Part shown: positions 8,688 through 17,559 of the stretch, in pieces
Layout of the letters: every line of letters begins with the position of its first letter
Position numbering within the stretch: the first letter of the stretch is position 1
Assembly (NCBI GenBank): GCA_029776255.1
Contig: JAKOTN010000095.1
Location: 1 to 40,436 of the forward strand
Direction: 5' to 3'
Source of the DNA: Pseudomonadota bacterium
GTDB taxonomy: Bacteria > Pseudomonadota > Gammaproteobacteria > Burkholderiales > Rhodocyclaceae
DNA length: 40,436 bases
Position numbers and translations under genes: made by a program
Notes under the pieces: model-generated
The model's database searches: none
What the model saw: the letters and a program-made list of their open reading frames with translations, nothing else
Told to the model about the DNA's origin: nothing

Positions 8688-9497
8688 ATGGACCAACCCG
8701 TGATTACCGATCAAGAATTTGCCCTTTTTCAGCGGCTGATCTACAAGATCGCCGGCATCGATCTGGCCAGCAGCAAGAAAGTTCTTCTCGTCGGCCGCTT
8801 GCAGCGGCGCCTCCGGGAACACCAATTCGACAGTTTCAGCCAGTATTACCGGCTGGTGTCCAGCGGCCAGAATCCGAAAGAGTTGCAAACCATGGTCGAT
8901 CTGCTGACGACCAACGAAACCTATTTTTTTCGCGAGCCGCGACATTTCGACTATCTCCGCGACGAAATTCTGGCAAATCGCTCACGCAACACCCCTTTCC
9001 GAATCTGGAGCGCGGCCAGTTCAAGTGGCGAAGAAGCTTACACCATGGCCATGGTCCTCGCGGAAGCGATGCCCGGCGGCAGGTGGGAAGTCTTCGGTTC
9101 CGATATCAGCACGCAAGTACTCGCCAAGGCGCGCGCCGGCCAGTATTCGATGGATCGCACACAGGGCATTCCGAGCAACCTGATGCGCAAACACTGCCTT
9201 AAAGGCGTGCGCGCCAACGAAGGAACATTCCTTGTTTCGCAAGACTTGCGTGACCGAGTCAGTTTCGGGCAGGTCAACTTGACCCAGCCAATCACCGCCG
9301 ATATCGGCATGTTCAACGTAATATTTCTTCGTAATGTAATGATTTATTTCGACACTGAAACCAAACGCAAGGTGGTCGGCAACCTTCTTCCGCGCTTGCA
9401 GCCTGAGGGTTATTTCATCGTTGGGCATTCCGAGTCACTTAACGGCATCACCAATCAGTTGGTGTCGGTCCAGCCGACGATTTACCGAAAACCGTAG
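8688..9497 (+). CDS. cheR: CheR-type protein-glutamate methyltransferase
   Basis: A 269-residue SAM-dependent methyltransferase, the normal CheR length when started at ATG 8688; an open frame continues upstream but with non-family sequence. The N-terminal helical domain is followed by TTNETYFFREPRHF (about 74-87). Next come the SAM-binding motif WSAASSSGEEAYTMAMVLAE (about 107-126), FGSDIST for cofactor ribose contact, and RNVMIYFD (215-222). CheR methylates glutamates of chemoreceptors to adapt the signal, and the chemoreceptor at 5667 is an obvious candidate substrate. The usual CSTGEEPYS motif is altered to SSSGEEAYT, a mild deviation. No cheA, cheW or cheB neighbours are present, so this is an orphan copy. 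Confidence 0.9.
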   Translation: MDQPVITDQEFALFQRLIYKIAGIDLASSKKVLLVGRLQRRLREHQFDSFSQYYRLVSSGQNPKELQTMVDLLTTNETYFFREPRHFDYLRDEILANRSRNTPFRIWSAASSSGEEAYTMAMVLAEAMPGGRWEVFGSDISTQVLAKARAGQYSMDRTQGIPSNLMRKHCLKGVRANEGTFLVSQDLRDRVSFGQVNLTQPITADIGMFNVIFLRNVMIYFDTETKRKVVGNLLPRLQPEGYFIVGHSESLNGITNQLVSVQPTIYRKP

Positions 9498-9629
9498 GGC
9501 GAAGTCGCTGGAACGTCAATCAATCCCTCGCTATTCCCGCTGTTTTCCGCCGAAATGGCGAAGCGTTCGTGGCGCACGCACCCGCTCTTGCCTTGTTGAA
9601 CAAGAGCGAATCACGGAGAGGGAGTCCAC

Positions 9630-11609
9630 ATGTCCATTAAAACGCGGCTCATGTCGAGCGTTTGCGTGGTTGTGCTGTTGGGCGCTTACAGCAGTGTTGA
9701 GGAAATACCACCGGTAGCCCGCTCCAACGCCGTTGGTTGCCCTCCCGTATGACCAGGCGGTGCGCAAGGTGGCGCGGGAATTGCTGGCCAACGCCAATCT
9801 GACGACCGACAAAAAGTACGGCATGATCTCGACCCACTGATCGATGGAAACAGTGGCGTACAGACGGAAGCAACCGTGGCCATGGTGCAATCGATAGTGC
9901 GACTGGTCAAGGAAAACTACCGGCAGGTCGACGTCGAACCGTTCACCAGCGAGTACGTCTCAACCTTGCCGCTGCTGATGATTGGAACCCTTACACCGAT
10001 CAATCTGCAAGGCGTGGCCGACGGCGAACGGGATGCCTATCGCATCTGCTTTGCCCTCGCCGACTTCAAAACCGGCATATTCGTCGCCAAGGGTCTGGCA
10101 CGTTCGCTGTCCGCAGATGTCGATCCGACCCCGCTGGCGTTCTTCCGTGAGATGCCGGTTTGGTCCAAGGACACGGCGGTGGATGGTCATGTCAAAACTT
10201 GCCAAGGCACGAAAGCCGGCGACCTGATCAATCCAGCTTATATCGACGCGGTCCTGGCGGCGTCGACCGTTAGCGAAGCCTTGGCGGCCTACAAGGAAAA
10301 ACGCCATGTCGACGCGCTAGCGCTCTACCAGTCGGTGCTGAAAAATCCGGCGGGCACCCAGGCACGGGTATTGGCCGGCATTTATCTGGCCAATCAAAAA
10401 CTCGGTCGCAAGCCGGCGGCCATGCAGGCATTCGGGCGTCTGGTGGATATGGGTCTGGCCACCGACCGGCTTGCTGTCCGCTTCAGTTTCAAACCGGGCG
10501 CGACCGCCTTCGGCCTGGATCAGCCGCCCTACTCGCAATGGCTTGCGGAGATTGGCCGACAAGCGTCAAGGCTGAATTCATGCGTGGAAGTGGCCGGGCA
10601 CACGCCGCGCGGCCCGTCGGAGCAAATGGATGAACGTTTGTCTCTACAGCGCGCGGAGTTCATCCGCCAGAAGATTGCCGCCAGCAACCTGTTATACAGT
10701 GACAATACCGCGCGTTGGTATCGAACACAGGACGGCGGCGAACAACTCGCCCTTTTCCCGCATGCCGACAGTCGCCGCTGGGTATTGTGGACACCCGAGG
10801 GCTATTTCGCCGCCAGCCCTGGCGGTGAAAATCTCGTCGGCTGGCGAATCGATCACGGTTCGGAACAAGCGGCTGATTTCTTTCCGGTGTCGCGCTTCCG
10901 CGCGGATTCTTACGTACCGGAAACAATAAGCGGGATCACCGGCCAGGGCGCCATGCAAAAGGCGCCTGTCGCCACCGCTCGTCCGCCGGCAGGCCAAGCG
11001 ATACGGGAGCGCCTGCCGCCAACCGTGCGCATCGTCTCGCCAGATACGGCGAGCCTGACACCGGGTAACGACAAGACACTGCAACTGTGGGTGGCGGTGC
11101 GATCACCGACGGATGCGCCGGTCACGAAGCTAAAAGCGCGGATTAACGGTCAACCGGTAGCGCTACCGGCACTTTCGTCCCTGCGCGGTTCGCGCGCAGC
11201 GGGACAGAACGAAGCCGTCTATGAGGTGCCGGTCGTCCTGCCGGCGATTGATGCCCAGATTTTGTTGTTTGCCGAAAACCGGTACGGCCTATCACCCGAA
11301 GCGGTATTGACCGTCAAGCGCCCAGCGAAGGCCCCCGACAACGCCACAGGCGATGGCACCACGACCGGTCGCCAGTACGCTCAGGAATCGTCGGACTGGG
11401 GCAACGGCGCATTCACCAAAGCCATTCTCGAGGGTCTGCGCGGTCAAGCCGACTACAACAAATCGGGCCGCATCACCCATGAAATGCTTGACCTTTACGT
11501 CTCGGAGCGGGTGAAGGGCTTGACCGAAGGCGCGCAGTCGCCAGTAACCATCGTACCCGGCGGCGTCCCCGATTTCGCACTGGTGCTCGGCAAGCGCCAG
11601 GGTTCCTGA
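9630..11609 (+). pseudogene. Decayed OmpA-like/caspase-family (C14) protein, frameshifted and lacking the catalytic core
   Basis: A start with AGGGAG upstream (ATG 9630) encodes a signal-peptide-like leader but hits a stop at 9750. The natural continuation (VALPYDQAVRKVARELLANA) lies in the next frame and stops at 9838. From about 9831 the original frame resumes and stays open to 11609. That part shows a Pal-like OmpA segment (VEVAGHTPRGPSEQ then LSLQRAEFI), the WTPEGYFAASPGGENLVGW motif typical of caspase-family multidomain proteins, and an Ig-like stretch. It ends in TGRQYAQESSDWGNGAFTKA plus DLYVSERVK, which is the very C-terminal end of a caspase domain. The intervening part of the caspase fold, with catalytic His and Cys, is absent: the Ig-like end at about 11320 runs straight into the tail at about 11365. 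Two frame changes plus this deletion make a non-functional protease very likely. The two frame changes compensate, so sequencing indels could explain them, but not the missing core. Confidence 0.75.
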
Positions 11610-11681
11610 CACCGTGACAAGGCTGCCGGGCGTGATCACACTCCTGTACTCACATCCGCGGCATTGTCTGTGACGACCTCC

Positions 11682-12023
11682 ATGAGCGCGGGTAACGATG
11701 AATTCGAGTGCTGCTCTTGTGGCGCATGCTGCGCAAGCTTTCGGGTTTCGTTTTATTGGGCGGAGCTTGATACCCGCGAGTTGCCGGAGACAGCAATCGA
11801 GCAACTGACGCCTTGGCACGCCTGCATGGCAGGAACGAATTCTTCTTCGCCCCGCTGCACGGCCCTGCAAGGCGTCGTCGGCAGACGCGTCTACTGCACC
11901 CTTTATCGCCACCGACCTTCGCCATGTCGCGAGGTACAAGCTGGCGATACGCAATGCGTAAAAGCACGCCTGAATTGCAATCTGACGGCGCCAACCGACC
12001 TCGCCGTCAACGCGGGCGAATAA
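11682..12023 (+). CDS. YkgJ-like cysteine-cluster protein
   Basis: A small protein of 113 residues from ATG 11682 (a TTG 18 bases earlier is possible; neither start has a strong ribosome binding site). It opens with the cysteine pattern CCSCGACC near residue 10 and has further cysteines in PWHACMAG, CTAL, VYCTLYRHRPSPCREV and CVKARLNC. This arrangement is that of the YkgJ/CxxCxxxCC zinc- or iron-chelating domain family, including the typical C-x-x-Y-x-x-RP-x-x-C segment. The metal and function are unknown. It follows the decayed caspase gene by 72 bases on the same strand. Confidence 0.75.
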   Translation: MSAGNDEFECCSCGACCASFRVSFYWAELDTRELPETAIEQLTPWHACMAGTNSSSPRCTALQGVVGRRVYCTLYRHRPSPCREVQAGDTQCVKARLNCNLTAPTDLAVNAGE

Positions 12024-12125
12024 CCCTCACCTAGTTCGCGCGATCAAGTTGGCGACTGGATTTTCCGTTCATCGAACGCAGAGGTTCATCCAAGGTCACG
12101 GCCGTGTCGTCGCGTTGTAAAGGCG

Positions 12126-12171
12126 AAAAAAAGAGCGTCCTCGGCGAAACATCGCAACTGCCGCGCAGTTG
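12126..12171 (-). terminator. Possible terminator of the phaEC operon
   Basis: CAACTGC and GCAGTTG form a perfect 7-base stem with loop CGC at 12155-12171. On the minus strand this is followed after about 22 bases by a run of seven T (12126-12132). The distance between stem and T-run is longer than in a classic intrinsic terminator, so this is a weak call. It lies about 65 bases beyond the phaC stop. Confidence 0.35.
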
Positions 12172-12235
12172 GAAATTTCGCGTCGAACGCCCTTCCTTGC
12201 CCTCGCGCCCTATCGGACGCCAGGCTCAATCAAAC

Positions 12236-13342
12236 TCAAGCGCCGCGTTCGCGCAACCAGCCACCGACTTTCGGCGCCAGCACTTTTTGCGCCAAGCCAC
12301 CGGTATAGATTCCGATATGACCGGTGGCGATCGCAAACTCGGAATAGTCCTTGCTGCCAACAAGCTTGCCAAGCGCGACAGTGCACGGCGGCGGCACGAT
12401 ATGGTCTTTTTCCGCGAAAACGTTGAGGATCGGGATGGTGAGTTCCTTGATATCGACTTTATGCTCACCCACCTCAAGCGTCCGCTTGGCCAATTTATTG
12501 CCTTTCAGGAAGTCGCGGATAAACTCCTTGAACGTCTGACCTGCCGCATCCGGACCGCCAAACAGCCATTTTTCCATGCGCAGGAAGTTGATCAACGCCG
12601 GGCGGTCATCCAGGATATCGATCACATCGGCGTACTTGCCGAAATTCAAGATAAACGGCGACGCCATCAGGAAGGAGACATTCAGCACATCCACCGGGAC
12701 GTTGCCATGCACGGCAACCATCTTGTCGGTATCCGCGTCGGCGCCCATGGTGAACATCAAGCCCTCGTGCGGCTTATGATTCGCCTTGTAGGCCTCGAAA
12801 TCGATCGGCGTGACGGTCAGCACCAAGTGGCTGATCTTGTCCTGGTGAAGTGTCGAATAGGTTGTCGAAATGGTGCCGCCCTGGCAAATACCCAGCAAGG
12901 CGATTTTGTCTACGCCATGACGCTGCCGAATGAAGTCGACGGTGTCGTCAAGATAGCCGTTGATGTAATCGTCGATGCTGCGGTATTTGTCGACTTGACG
13001 GGGGTAACCCCAGTTGTTGAGATAAACGTCGATACCTTCGTTCAAGAGGTTACGCACCAACGAACGATCCGGTTGCAGATCGGCCACCTGATAACCGTTG
13101 ATCAACGGCGGCACGATCAGCAGCGGCGTTTTCATGATCTTCGCCTGCTCGACGAGCGGATGATAGTGGTAAACCTCAATGCCATCTTGCGCGAAGACGG
13201 TGTCTTTCGGCGTGCTGCCGATATCGATGTCTTCATCGGTCAATTTATTGAGAACGTCGACACCCTTGGCGAGTTTCGCGTTCAGGGCGGCTGCTTCGGC
13301 CGCAAGATCGGCGGGAAGAATTTGAATGGGGAAATTAATCAT
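12236..13342 (-). CDS. phaC: Class III PHA synthase, catalytic subunit PhaC
   Basis: A 368-residue alpha/beta hydrolase-fold polymerase that joins (R)-3-hydroxyacyl-CoA units into polyester at the granule surface, as a complex with PhaE. The size is typical of class III PhaC. The lipase-like box GICQGG carries nucleophile Cys153; Asp313 in EKDHIVPP and His342 in GHIGIY complete the triad with spacing close to that of Allochromatium PhaC (C149/D302/H331, from memory). The ATG at 13340-13342 is preferred over an in-frame GTG three codons earlier because AGGAG sits 10 bases before the ATG but touches the GTG. It is the last gene of a six-gene minus-strand operon, 61 bases after phaE. Confidence 0.95.
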   Translation of the reverse strand: MINFPIQILPADLAAEAAALNAKLAKGVDVLNKLTDEDIDIGSTPKDTVFAQDGIEVYHYHPLVEQAKIMKTPLLIVPPLINGYQVADLQPDRSLVRNLLNEGIDVYLNNWGYPRQVDKYRSIDDYINGYLDDTVDFIRQRHGVDKIALLGICQGGTISTTYSTLHQDKISHLVLTVTPIDFEAYKANHKPHEGLMFTMGADADTDKMVAVHGNVPVDVLNVSFLMASPFILNFGKYADVIDILDDRPALINFLRMEKWLFGGPDAAGQTFKEFIRDFLKGNKLAKRTLEVGEHKVDIKELTIPILNVFAEKDHIVPPPCTVALGKLVGSKDYSEFAIATGHIGIYTGGLAQKVLAPKVGGWLRERGA

Positions 13343-13403
13343 GGGTAGCACGCTCCTATAGGTCCATTAGCTGATAAGCCCGATACAACTGTCAGGCTCC
13401 GGC

Positions 13404-14483
13404 TCACTCGCTCTTGGCGCGAGGCGCCTTACGGGGGGCAACCGTACCGCTGGCTTTTACTCCAGCACCTTGGGTCGATGGCAGCAATTCCTTCCGGAGG
13501 GCGCGGACCTCTTTTTTCAGATCGTGAATGACTTTGTAGGCCTCGTCCACCTCGGTGCGCGTCGGCATGTCCAGGCCGCGGAAAATATCTTCGACCACAA
13601 CCCGCTGCGCCAGTTTGTATTGCTGTTGGGCTTGGGTGAACTCGTTTTGTTTATCGAGAAACTCTTTTGAATTGAAGGTAACCAACAAGGAGGCATCGGC
13701 CGTACGGTACCAGAGACGCATCAGATCGCGCACGGAGGTGATTTTTTCGCCCTTGGCGGAAAGTTTGCCCAGCGCTTCGACCGTGGCTTCCACCGCCTTG
13801 GCCAAAGCTTCGGCGAACGCCGTGTGGAACTGGAGGCTGCTCTTGCGCAGATCGACGGAAGCATCGACCAGACGCATCATCTGGGCATTTTTCTCACGCG
13901 ACAAGCCAAAATGCGGAATTTGACCAATCGAACCGAATGCGCTGGCATCCCCTTCCATGGCCAGCAGGCGGCTAAGGCCCGCGGTACCGCCAAGCATGCT
14001 CTCGCCGACATTGCCGGCGGATGCCGCTTGCGCCAGGAAAGAGAGCCACGGCCCCATGGCGTTCGGCAAATCCTTGGACATCGTACCGGCCAGGTCGCCC
14101 AGGTGGGAACCCATGCCCAGGCTGCGCTGCAGCATGGCGGTCGATTCCTTGGCCCACTGATCGGCAAAACTCTTTAAATCGGGACGCCAGTCCTTGTTCG
14201 CTTCCAGGTTCGGGGCAACGACTTTCATCGACCTGAAAAAGAAGTCCATCACGCGGTTCATCGCGCTCTGGCTACCGGAAATGCGATCCATCAGTGCGCG
14301 TGCCGCTTCGTTGCTACCCTTGCTGGCAGCTTCAAAGCCCTTTTTAGCCACTTCGACGGGACCGCCGGTGCCTCCGGGCAGGTTTTGCAACAGCGCGGAC
14401 CAGTCGCCCCACATGCGTTTTTGCATATCGGCCCAGGCATTGACGACGCCGCTCAGTTGCTCGTTCGGGTTATTGTTTTCCAC
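13404..14483 (-). CDS. phaE: Class III PHA synthase subunit PhaE
   Basis: A 359-residue partner subunit required for activity of class III PhaC. It starts at a GTG (14481-14483) preceded by AAAGGAG nine bases upstream. Family features are an N-terminal aromatic segment (NAWADMQKRMWGDWSALLQN), a mostly helical body, and a C-terminal helix region (KVIHDLKKEVRALRKELLP). The C-terminal tail is basic and low complexity (KASGTVAPRKAPRAKSE), resembling nucleoid- or granule-binding tails. It lies directly upstream of phaC, which confirms the assignment. Its leader (14484-14621) contains two perfect 9-base hairpins. Confidence 0.93.
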   Translation of the reverse strand: MENNNPNEQLSGVVNAWADMQKRMWGDWSALLQNLPGGTGGPVEVAKKGFEAASKGSNEAARALMDRISGSQSAMNRVMDFFFRSMKVVAPNLEANKDWRPDLKSFADQWAKESTAMLQRSLGMGSHLGDLAGTMSKDLPNAMGPWLSFLAQAASAGNVGESMLGGTAGLSRLLAMEGDASAFGSIGQIPHFGLSREKNAQMMRLVDASVDLRKSSLQFHTAFAEALAKAVEATVEALGKLSAKGEKITSVRDLMRLWYRTADASLLVTFNSKEFLDKQNEFTQAQQQYKLAQRVVVEDIFRGLDMPTRTEVDEAYKVIHDLKKEVRALRKELLPSTQGAGVKASGTVAPRKAPRAKSE

Positions 14484-14513
14484 TCCTTTGATCTCCTTTC
14501 AGTATGTCGGACA

Positions 14514-14534
14514 CGCCTACCGCCTCGGTAGGCG
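14514..14534. other. Perfect hairpin in phaE leader (proximal)
   Basis: CGCCTACCG and CGGTAGGCG pair perfectly over nine bases around loop CCT. The structure lies about 30 bases upstream of the phaE GTG, immediately before its ribosome binding site. There is no T-run on the phaE strand, so it is more likely an RNA processing, stability or translation-control element than a terminator. Confidence 0.5.
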
Positions 14535-14574
14535 GATGCCCATCGGTAGACTGAGTGCACTCTACAACCAAACT

Positions 14575-14596
14575 GCGGCCGTCTGACGACGGCCGC
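14575..14596. other. Perfect hairpin in phaE leader (distal)
   Basis: GCGGCCGTC and GACGGCCGC pair perfectly over nine bases around loop TGAC, just past the stop of the upstream hydratase gene. On the minus strand it is followed by AGTTTGGTTGT, too poor in T for a strong terminator but possibly an attenuator. It could separate expression of the precursor-supply genes from phaEC. Confidence 0.5.
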
Positions 14597-14621
14597 GATC
14601 CTGCAGATAGCTGACAATGAA

Positions 14622-15041
14622 TCAAGCCAGAACCACTACTGCATCCGCCTTGTGCTTCGCCTCACCCTGCTCGTTGGCGCAGGTCAATTCGAGGCGAACA
14701 CATTTTTCTCCGTCTTGCTCGATTTTTTCGACGATTTTGCCGGTACAGACCATCCGCTCACCAACCCAGGTGATGGCCGTAAAGCGCACACCGAAACTGC
14801 GGATCGCTTCCTGGGGAACCCACTGGGTCAGCAAACGACCGAGATACGCCATGCCCAGCATGCCGTGGGCAAAAACGTCCGGCATCCCTTTCGAGCGAAC
14901 GTAATCTTGATCGAGGTGCAAGGGATGATGATCACCCGAACCCGTGGCATATAGCGCGAGGGTCAGGCGAGACACCGGCTCCGTGGTCAACGACGGAATC
15001 TCGTCGCCGACGTTAAGTGCATCAAAACTCGGTAGTGTCAT
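14622..15041 (-). CDS. MaoC-like (R)-specific hydratase/dehydratase, catalytic subunit
   Basis: A 139-residue hot-dog-fold protein. The motif YATGSGDHHPLHLD (residues 31-44) matches the hydratase-2 signature, with Asp37 and His42 in the spacing of the PhaJ catalytic dyad; the usual Asn is replaced by His39. Such enzymes reversibly hydrate trans-2-enoyl-CoA to (R)-3-hydroxyacyl-CoA, the monomer used by PhaC. ATG 15039-15041 is chosen over the adjacent GTG because AGGGG lies seven bases upstream. It follows 10 bases behind a second half-size hydratase gene lacking the dyad, suggesting a HadAB-like heterodimer. A thioester dehydratase role in another pathway remains possible. Confidence 0.82.
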   Translation of the reverse strand: MTLPSFDALNVGDEIPSLTTEPVSRLTLALYATGSGDHHPLHLDQDYVRSKGMPDVFAHGMLGMAYLGRLLTQWVPQEAIRSFGVRFTAITWVGERMVCTGKIVEKIEQDGEKCVRLELTCANEQGEAKHKADAVVVLA

Positions 15042-15051
15042 CACTAGTCCC

Positions 15052-15492
15052 CTATGCCCGAATGACCATCACGCTACGCAGGTCGCCAACCACTTCGCCC
15101 TGCCGGCGTACTTTGACTTCCTTGACGACGAACTGCAATGCGCCGTTCTTCTTGTCGTAGATGTCGGTGATTTCGCCATCGAAATCCAGTTTGTCACCGG
15201 AATAGATGGGCTTGTAGTAGTTAAAGGACTGCTCGCCGTGCAGCATCTTGCCGAGGTCGCACTCCATGGTTTCGAGATAATCGAAAGGATGCTCCTTGTC
15301 CATGTCCATGCAGAAAAAGAATGTGGGCGGTGCCAGCACGCCCGGCAACCCGGCCTTGTGGGCCGCTTCCTCGTCAAAATAGATCGGGTTGGTTTCTCCC
15401 GTCGCCTTGGCGAACCATTTCAATTGCCACGCCGTCAGGTTGACGGAATGCGGCGGCACTTTCATGCCGATGTGTTTCTTGTCAATCAACAT
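15052..15492 (-). CDS. FAS1-like/MaoC N-terminal-type dehydratase, non-catalytic partner subunit
   Basis: A 146-residue hot-dog protein of the MaoC N-terminal/FAS1-like dehydratase type. Recognisable stretches are FAKATGETNPIYFDEEAA, LPGVLAPPTFFF and GEQSFNYYKPIYSGDKL. Where catalytic hydratases have G-D-x-N-P-x-H, this protein has G-E-T-N-P-I-Y, so the Asp/His dyad is missing. In HadA/HadC-type pairs such a subunit shapes the acyl tunnel while the partner catalyses. It sits between thiolase and the catalytic subunit with 57 and 10 base gaps. Together the two genes plausibly encode one (R)-enoyl-CoA hydratase that feeds PHA synthesis. Confidence 0.8.
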   Translation of the reverse strand: MLIDKKHIGMKVPPHSVNLTAWQLKWFAKATGETNPIYFDEEAAHKAGLPGVLAPPTFFFCMDMDKEHPFDYLETMECDLGKMLHGEQSFNYYKPIYSGDKLDFDGEITDIYDKKNGALQFVVKEVKVRRQGEVVGDLRSVMVIRA

Positions 15493-15549
15493 CCGATTAC
15501 TCCTTGCCCGCCCCGGGCCACGGGGCGGGTTATCTCGTTGGCGACTTGA

Positions 15550-16731
15550 TCAGAGAACTTCCAGAGCGATCGCGGTTGCTTCACCACCGCCGGCACACAA
15601 GCCGGCGACGCCGCGCTTGAGACCGCGCGCCTTGAGGGCATAAAGCAGCGTCACCAGAATGCGCGAACCGGTGGCACCGATCGGATGCCCCATGCCACAA
15701 GCACCGCCATTCACATTGACCTTGTCGTGCGGCAGGTTGAGATCGCGCATCGACGCCATGGTAACCGCGGCGAAAGCTTCATTGACCTCCCAAAGATCGA
15801 CATCGGTGGTTTCCCAACCGACTTTTTTCAGCAACTTCTGAAAGGCGAACACCGGCGCGGTCGTAAACCAGGCGGGTTCGGCGGCATAGGTGGAATGTCC
15901 CACGATTCGGGCCAAAGGCTTGATTCCCGCCTTGACGGCATCGGATTCGCGCATCAGGACAAAAGCGGCGGCACCATCGGAAATCGACGACGAATTGGCC
16001 GGGGTTACCGCGCCATCCTTCTTGAAGGCCGGCTTCAGTTTCGAGATCTTGGAAACATCGCACTTCATCGGCGTTTCATCAGCCGCGATCGTTTCCTGCC
16101 CCTTGCGGGTGGTTACGGTTACCGGCGCGATTTCGGCATTAAAAGCACCTTCGGCAACGGAGCGCTGCGCGCGCGTCACCGACTCGGTAGCGAAAGCGTC
16201 CATTTCCTCGCGCGAGAAGTTGTATTTTTCGACGCACAACTCGGCGAAAGCGCCCATCAGCTTGCCCTGTTCGTAGGCATCTTCCAGACCATCGAGGAAC
16301 ATGTGATCGAACACCTGCCCGTTACCAAGCCGATAACCGGTCCGTGCGTTGGTCAGAACATAAGGCGCATTGGTCATGGATTCCATGCCGCCGGCAACGG
16401 CGATATTGATCGAACCGGCCAGTAGTTCGTCGTGCGCGATCATGACCGTTTTCTGCGCCGAACTACACATTTTGGTCAGGGTGGTGCACGGCACCGATTT
16501 CGGCAATCCAGCGCCGAGAACGGCCTGCCGCGCCGGCGCCTGCCGCAAGCCTGCCATCAGGCAGCATCCCATCAGGGCTTCGTCGATATCGTCGACATTG
16601 ACACCCGCCTGCTCGACCGCCGCCTTGATCGCGGTCGCGCCGAGTTGTGGCGCCGTCAGCCCAGCGAACTGTCCCTGGAAGGAACCCACTGGCGTGCGCT
16701 TGGCGCCTACGATGACTACTGATTCACTCAT
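15550..16731 (-). CDS. phaA: Acetyl-CoA C-acetyltransferase (beta-ketothiolase)
   Basis: A 393-residue thiolase that condenses two acetyl-CoA (or acetyl- with propionyl-CoA) to a 3-ketoacyl-CoA, the first step to PHB. Length and residue numbering match biosynthetic thiolases: acyl-accepting Cys89 in TKMCSSAQK, His349 in GMGHPIGATGS, and Cys379 in GLCAGGGEATA. The active-site surroundings deviate from the usual N-K-V-C-G-S-G-x-K and G-G-A-I-A-L-G-H-P-I-G, hinting at a different substrate preference such as longer or branched acyl groups. AGGAG precedes the ATG. It lies in the operon between the SDR dehydrogenase and the hydratase pair. The symbol phaA is given from context; a beta-oxidation thiolase is the alternative. 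Confidence 0.85.
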   Translation of the reverse strand: MSESVVIVGAKRTPVGSFQGQFAGLTAPQLGATAIKAAVEQAGVNVDDIDEALMGCCLMAGLRQAPARQAVLGAGLPKSVPCTTLTKMCSSAQKTVMIAHDELLAGSINIAVAGGMESMTNAPYVLTNARTGYRLGNGQVFDHMFLDGLEDAYEQGKLMGAFAELCVEKYNFSREEMDAFATESVTRAQRSVAEGAFNAEIAPVTVTTRKGQETIAADETPMKCDVSKISKLKPAFKKDGAVTPANSSSISDGAAAFVLMRESDAVKAGIKPLARIVGHSTYAAEPAWFTTAPVFAFQKLLKKVGWETTDVDLWEVNEAFAAVTMASMRDLNLPHDKVNVNGGACGMGHPIGATGSRILVTLLYALKARGLKRGVAGLCAGGGEATAIALEVL

Positions 16732-16791
16732 ACGACACTCCTAATAATGCAATGGCTATTGCCAAATTGAAGTTTTACGCTCGCCGGCACC

Positions 16792-17559
16792 TTATTTGGC
16801 GGCCATCCGGATCGAACCGTCGAGGCGGATGACTTCGCCGTTGAGGTACGAGTTTTCGCAGATGTGCCTGACCAGCGCCGCATATTCGGCTGGACGACCG
16901 AGACGCGAAGGGAACGGCACCATTTTGCCCAGCGAATCCTGCGCGGCTTGCGGCAGGCCTTTGAGCATCGGCGTTTCGAAGATGCCGGGGGCAATGGTCA
17001 CCACGCGGATTCCCAGCGCCGCCAGTTCGCGTGCGACAGGCAAAGTCAAACCGACAACCCCGGCCTTCGACGACGCATAGGCGGCTTGACCGATTTGTCC
17101 ATCGTACGCCGCCACCGAAGCGGTGTTGACGACCACGCCACGTTCGCCGGCGTCGTTGGGTTCATTCTTGTTCATCGCCTCTGCCGCCAGGCGAATCATG
17201 TTGAAAGTACCGACCAGATTGATGCTTACGACCCGCGCGAAGGTTCCCAAGTCATGCGGACCGTCGCGGCCGAGGACCTTCTTGGGCGGCGCCACGCCGG
17301 CGCAGTTGACCAAGCCGTGCAGCGCACCGAATTCTTTCACCGCCAGCTCGATGGCGGCACGCGCGCTCGCCTCATCCGTCACATCGGTTTTGGCAAAGCG
17401 GGCGTTTGGCCCGAGTTGCGCCGCCTGGGCCTCGCCGGCAACCGCATCGACATCGACAATGACCACTTTGCCGCCACCATCGACCACGGCACTTGCCGTC
17501 GCCGCGCCAAGCCCCGATCCCGCGCCCGTTACAACAAACACACTGCCATTGATTTGCAT
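16792..17559 (-). CDS. SDR 3-hydroxyacyl-CoA dehydrogenase (HSD10/type II-like)
   Basis: A 255-residue classical short-chain dehydrogenase. It has the cofactor motif TGAGSGLG (11-18), VDVD after beta-2 (an Asp that favours NAD(H)), NCAG (85-88), catalytic Ser148, Tyr161 and Lys165 (YASSK), and SPGIFETPM-like PGIFETPML. The chain resembles 17-beta-HSD10/2-methyl-3-hydroxybutyryl-CoA dehydrogenases, which act on (S)-3-hydroxyacyl-CoA, more than PhaB/FabG reductases. ATG 17557-17559 has GGGGG five bases upstream; the longer frame begins at a TTG. It is the first gene of the minus-strand PHA operon. Stereochemistry is inferred from family resemblance and is the key uncertainty. Confidence 0.82.
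   Translation of the reverse strand: MQINGSVFVVTGAGSGLGAATASAVVDGGGKVVIVDVDAVAGEAQAAQLGPNARFAKTDVTDEASARAAIELAVKEFGALHGLVNCAGVAPPKKVLGRDGPHDLGTFARVVSINLVGTFNMIRLAAEAMNKNEPNDAGERGVVVNTASVAAYDGQIGQAAYASSKAGVVGLTLPVARELAALGIRVVTIAPGIFETPMLKGLPQAAQDSLGKMVPFPSRLGRPAEYAALVRHICENSYLNGEVIRLDGSIRMAAK

Noticed and set aside
12104-13348. 414-codon open frame antisense to class III phaC
   Set aside because: No recognisable domain and complete overlap with a well-identified synthase gene.
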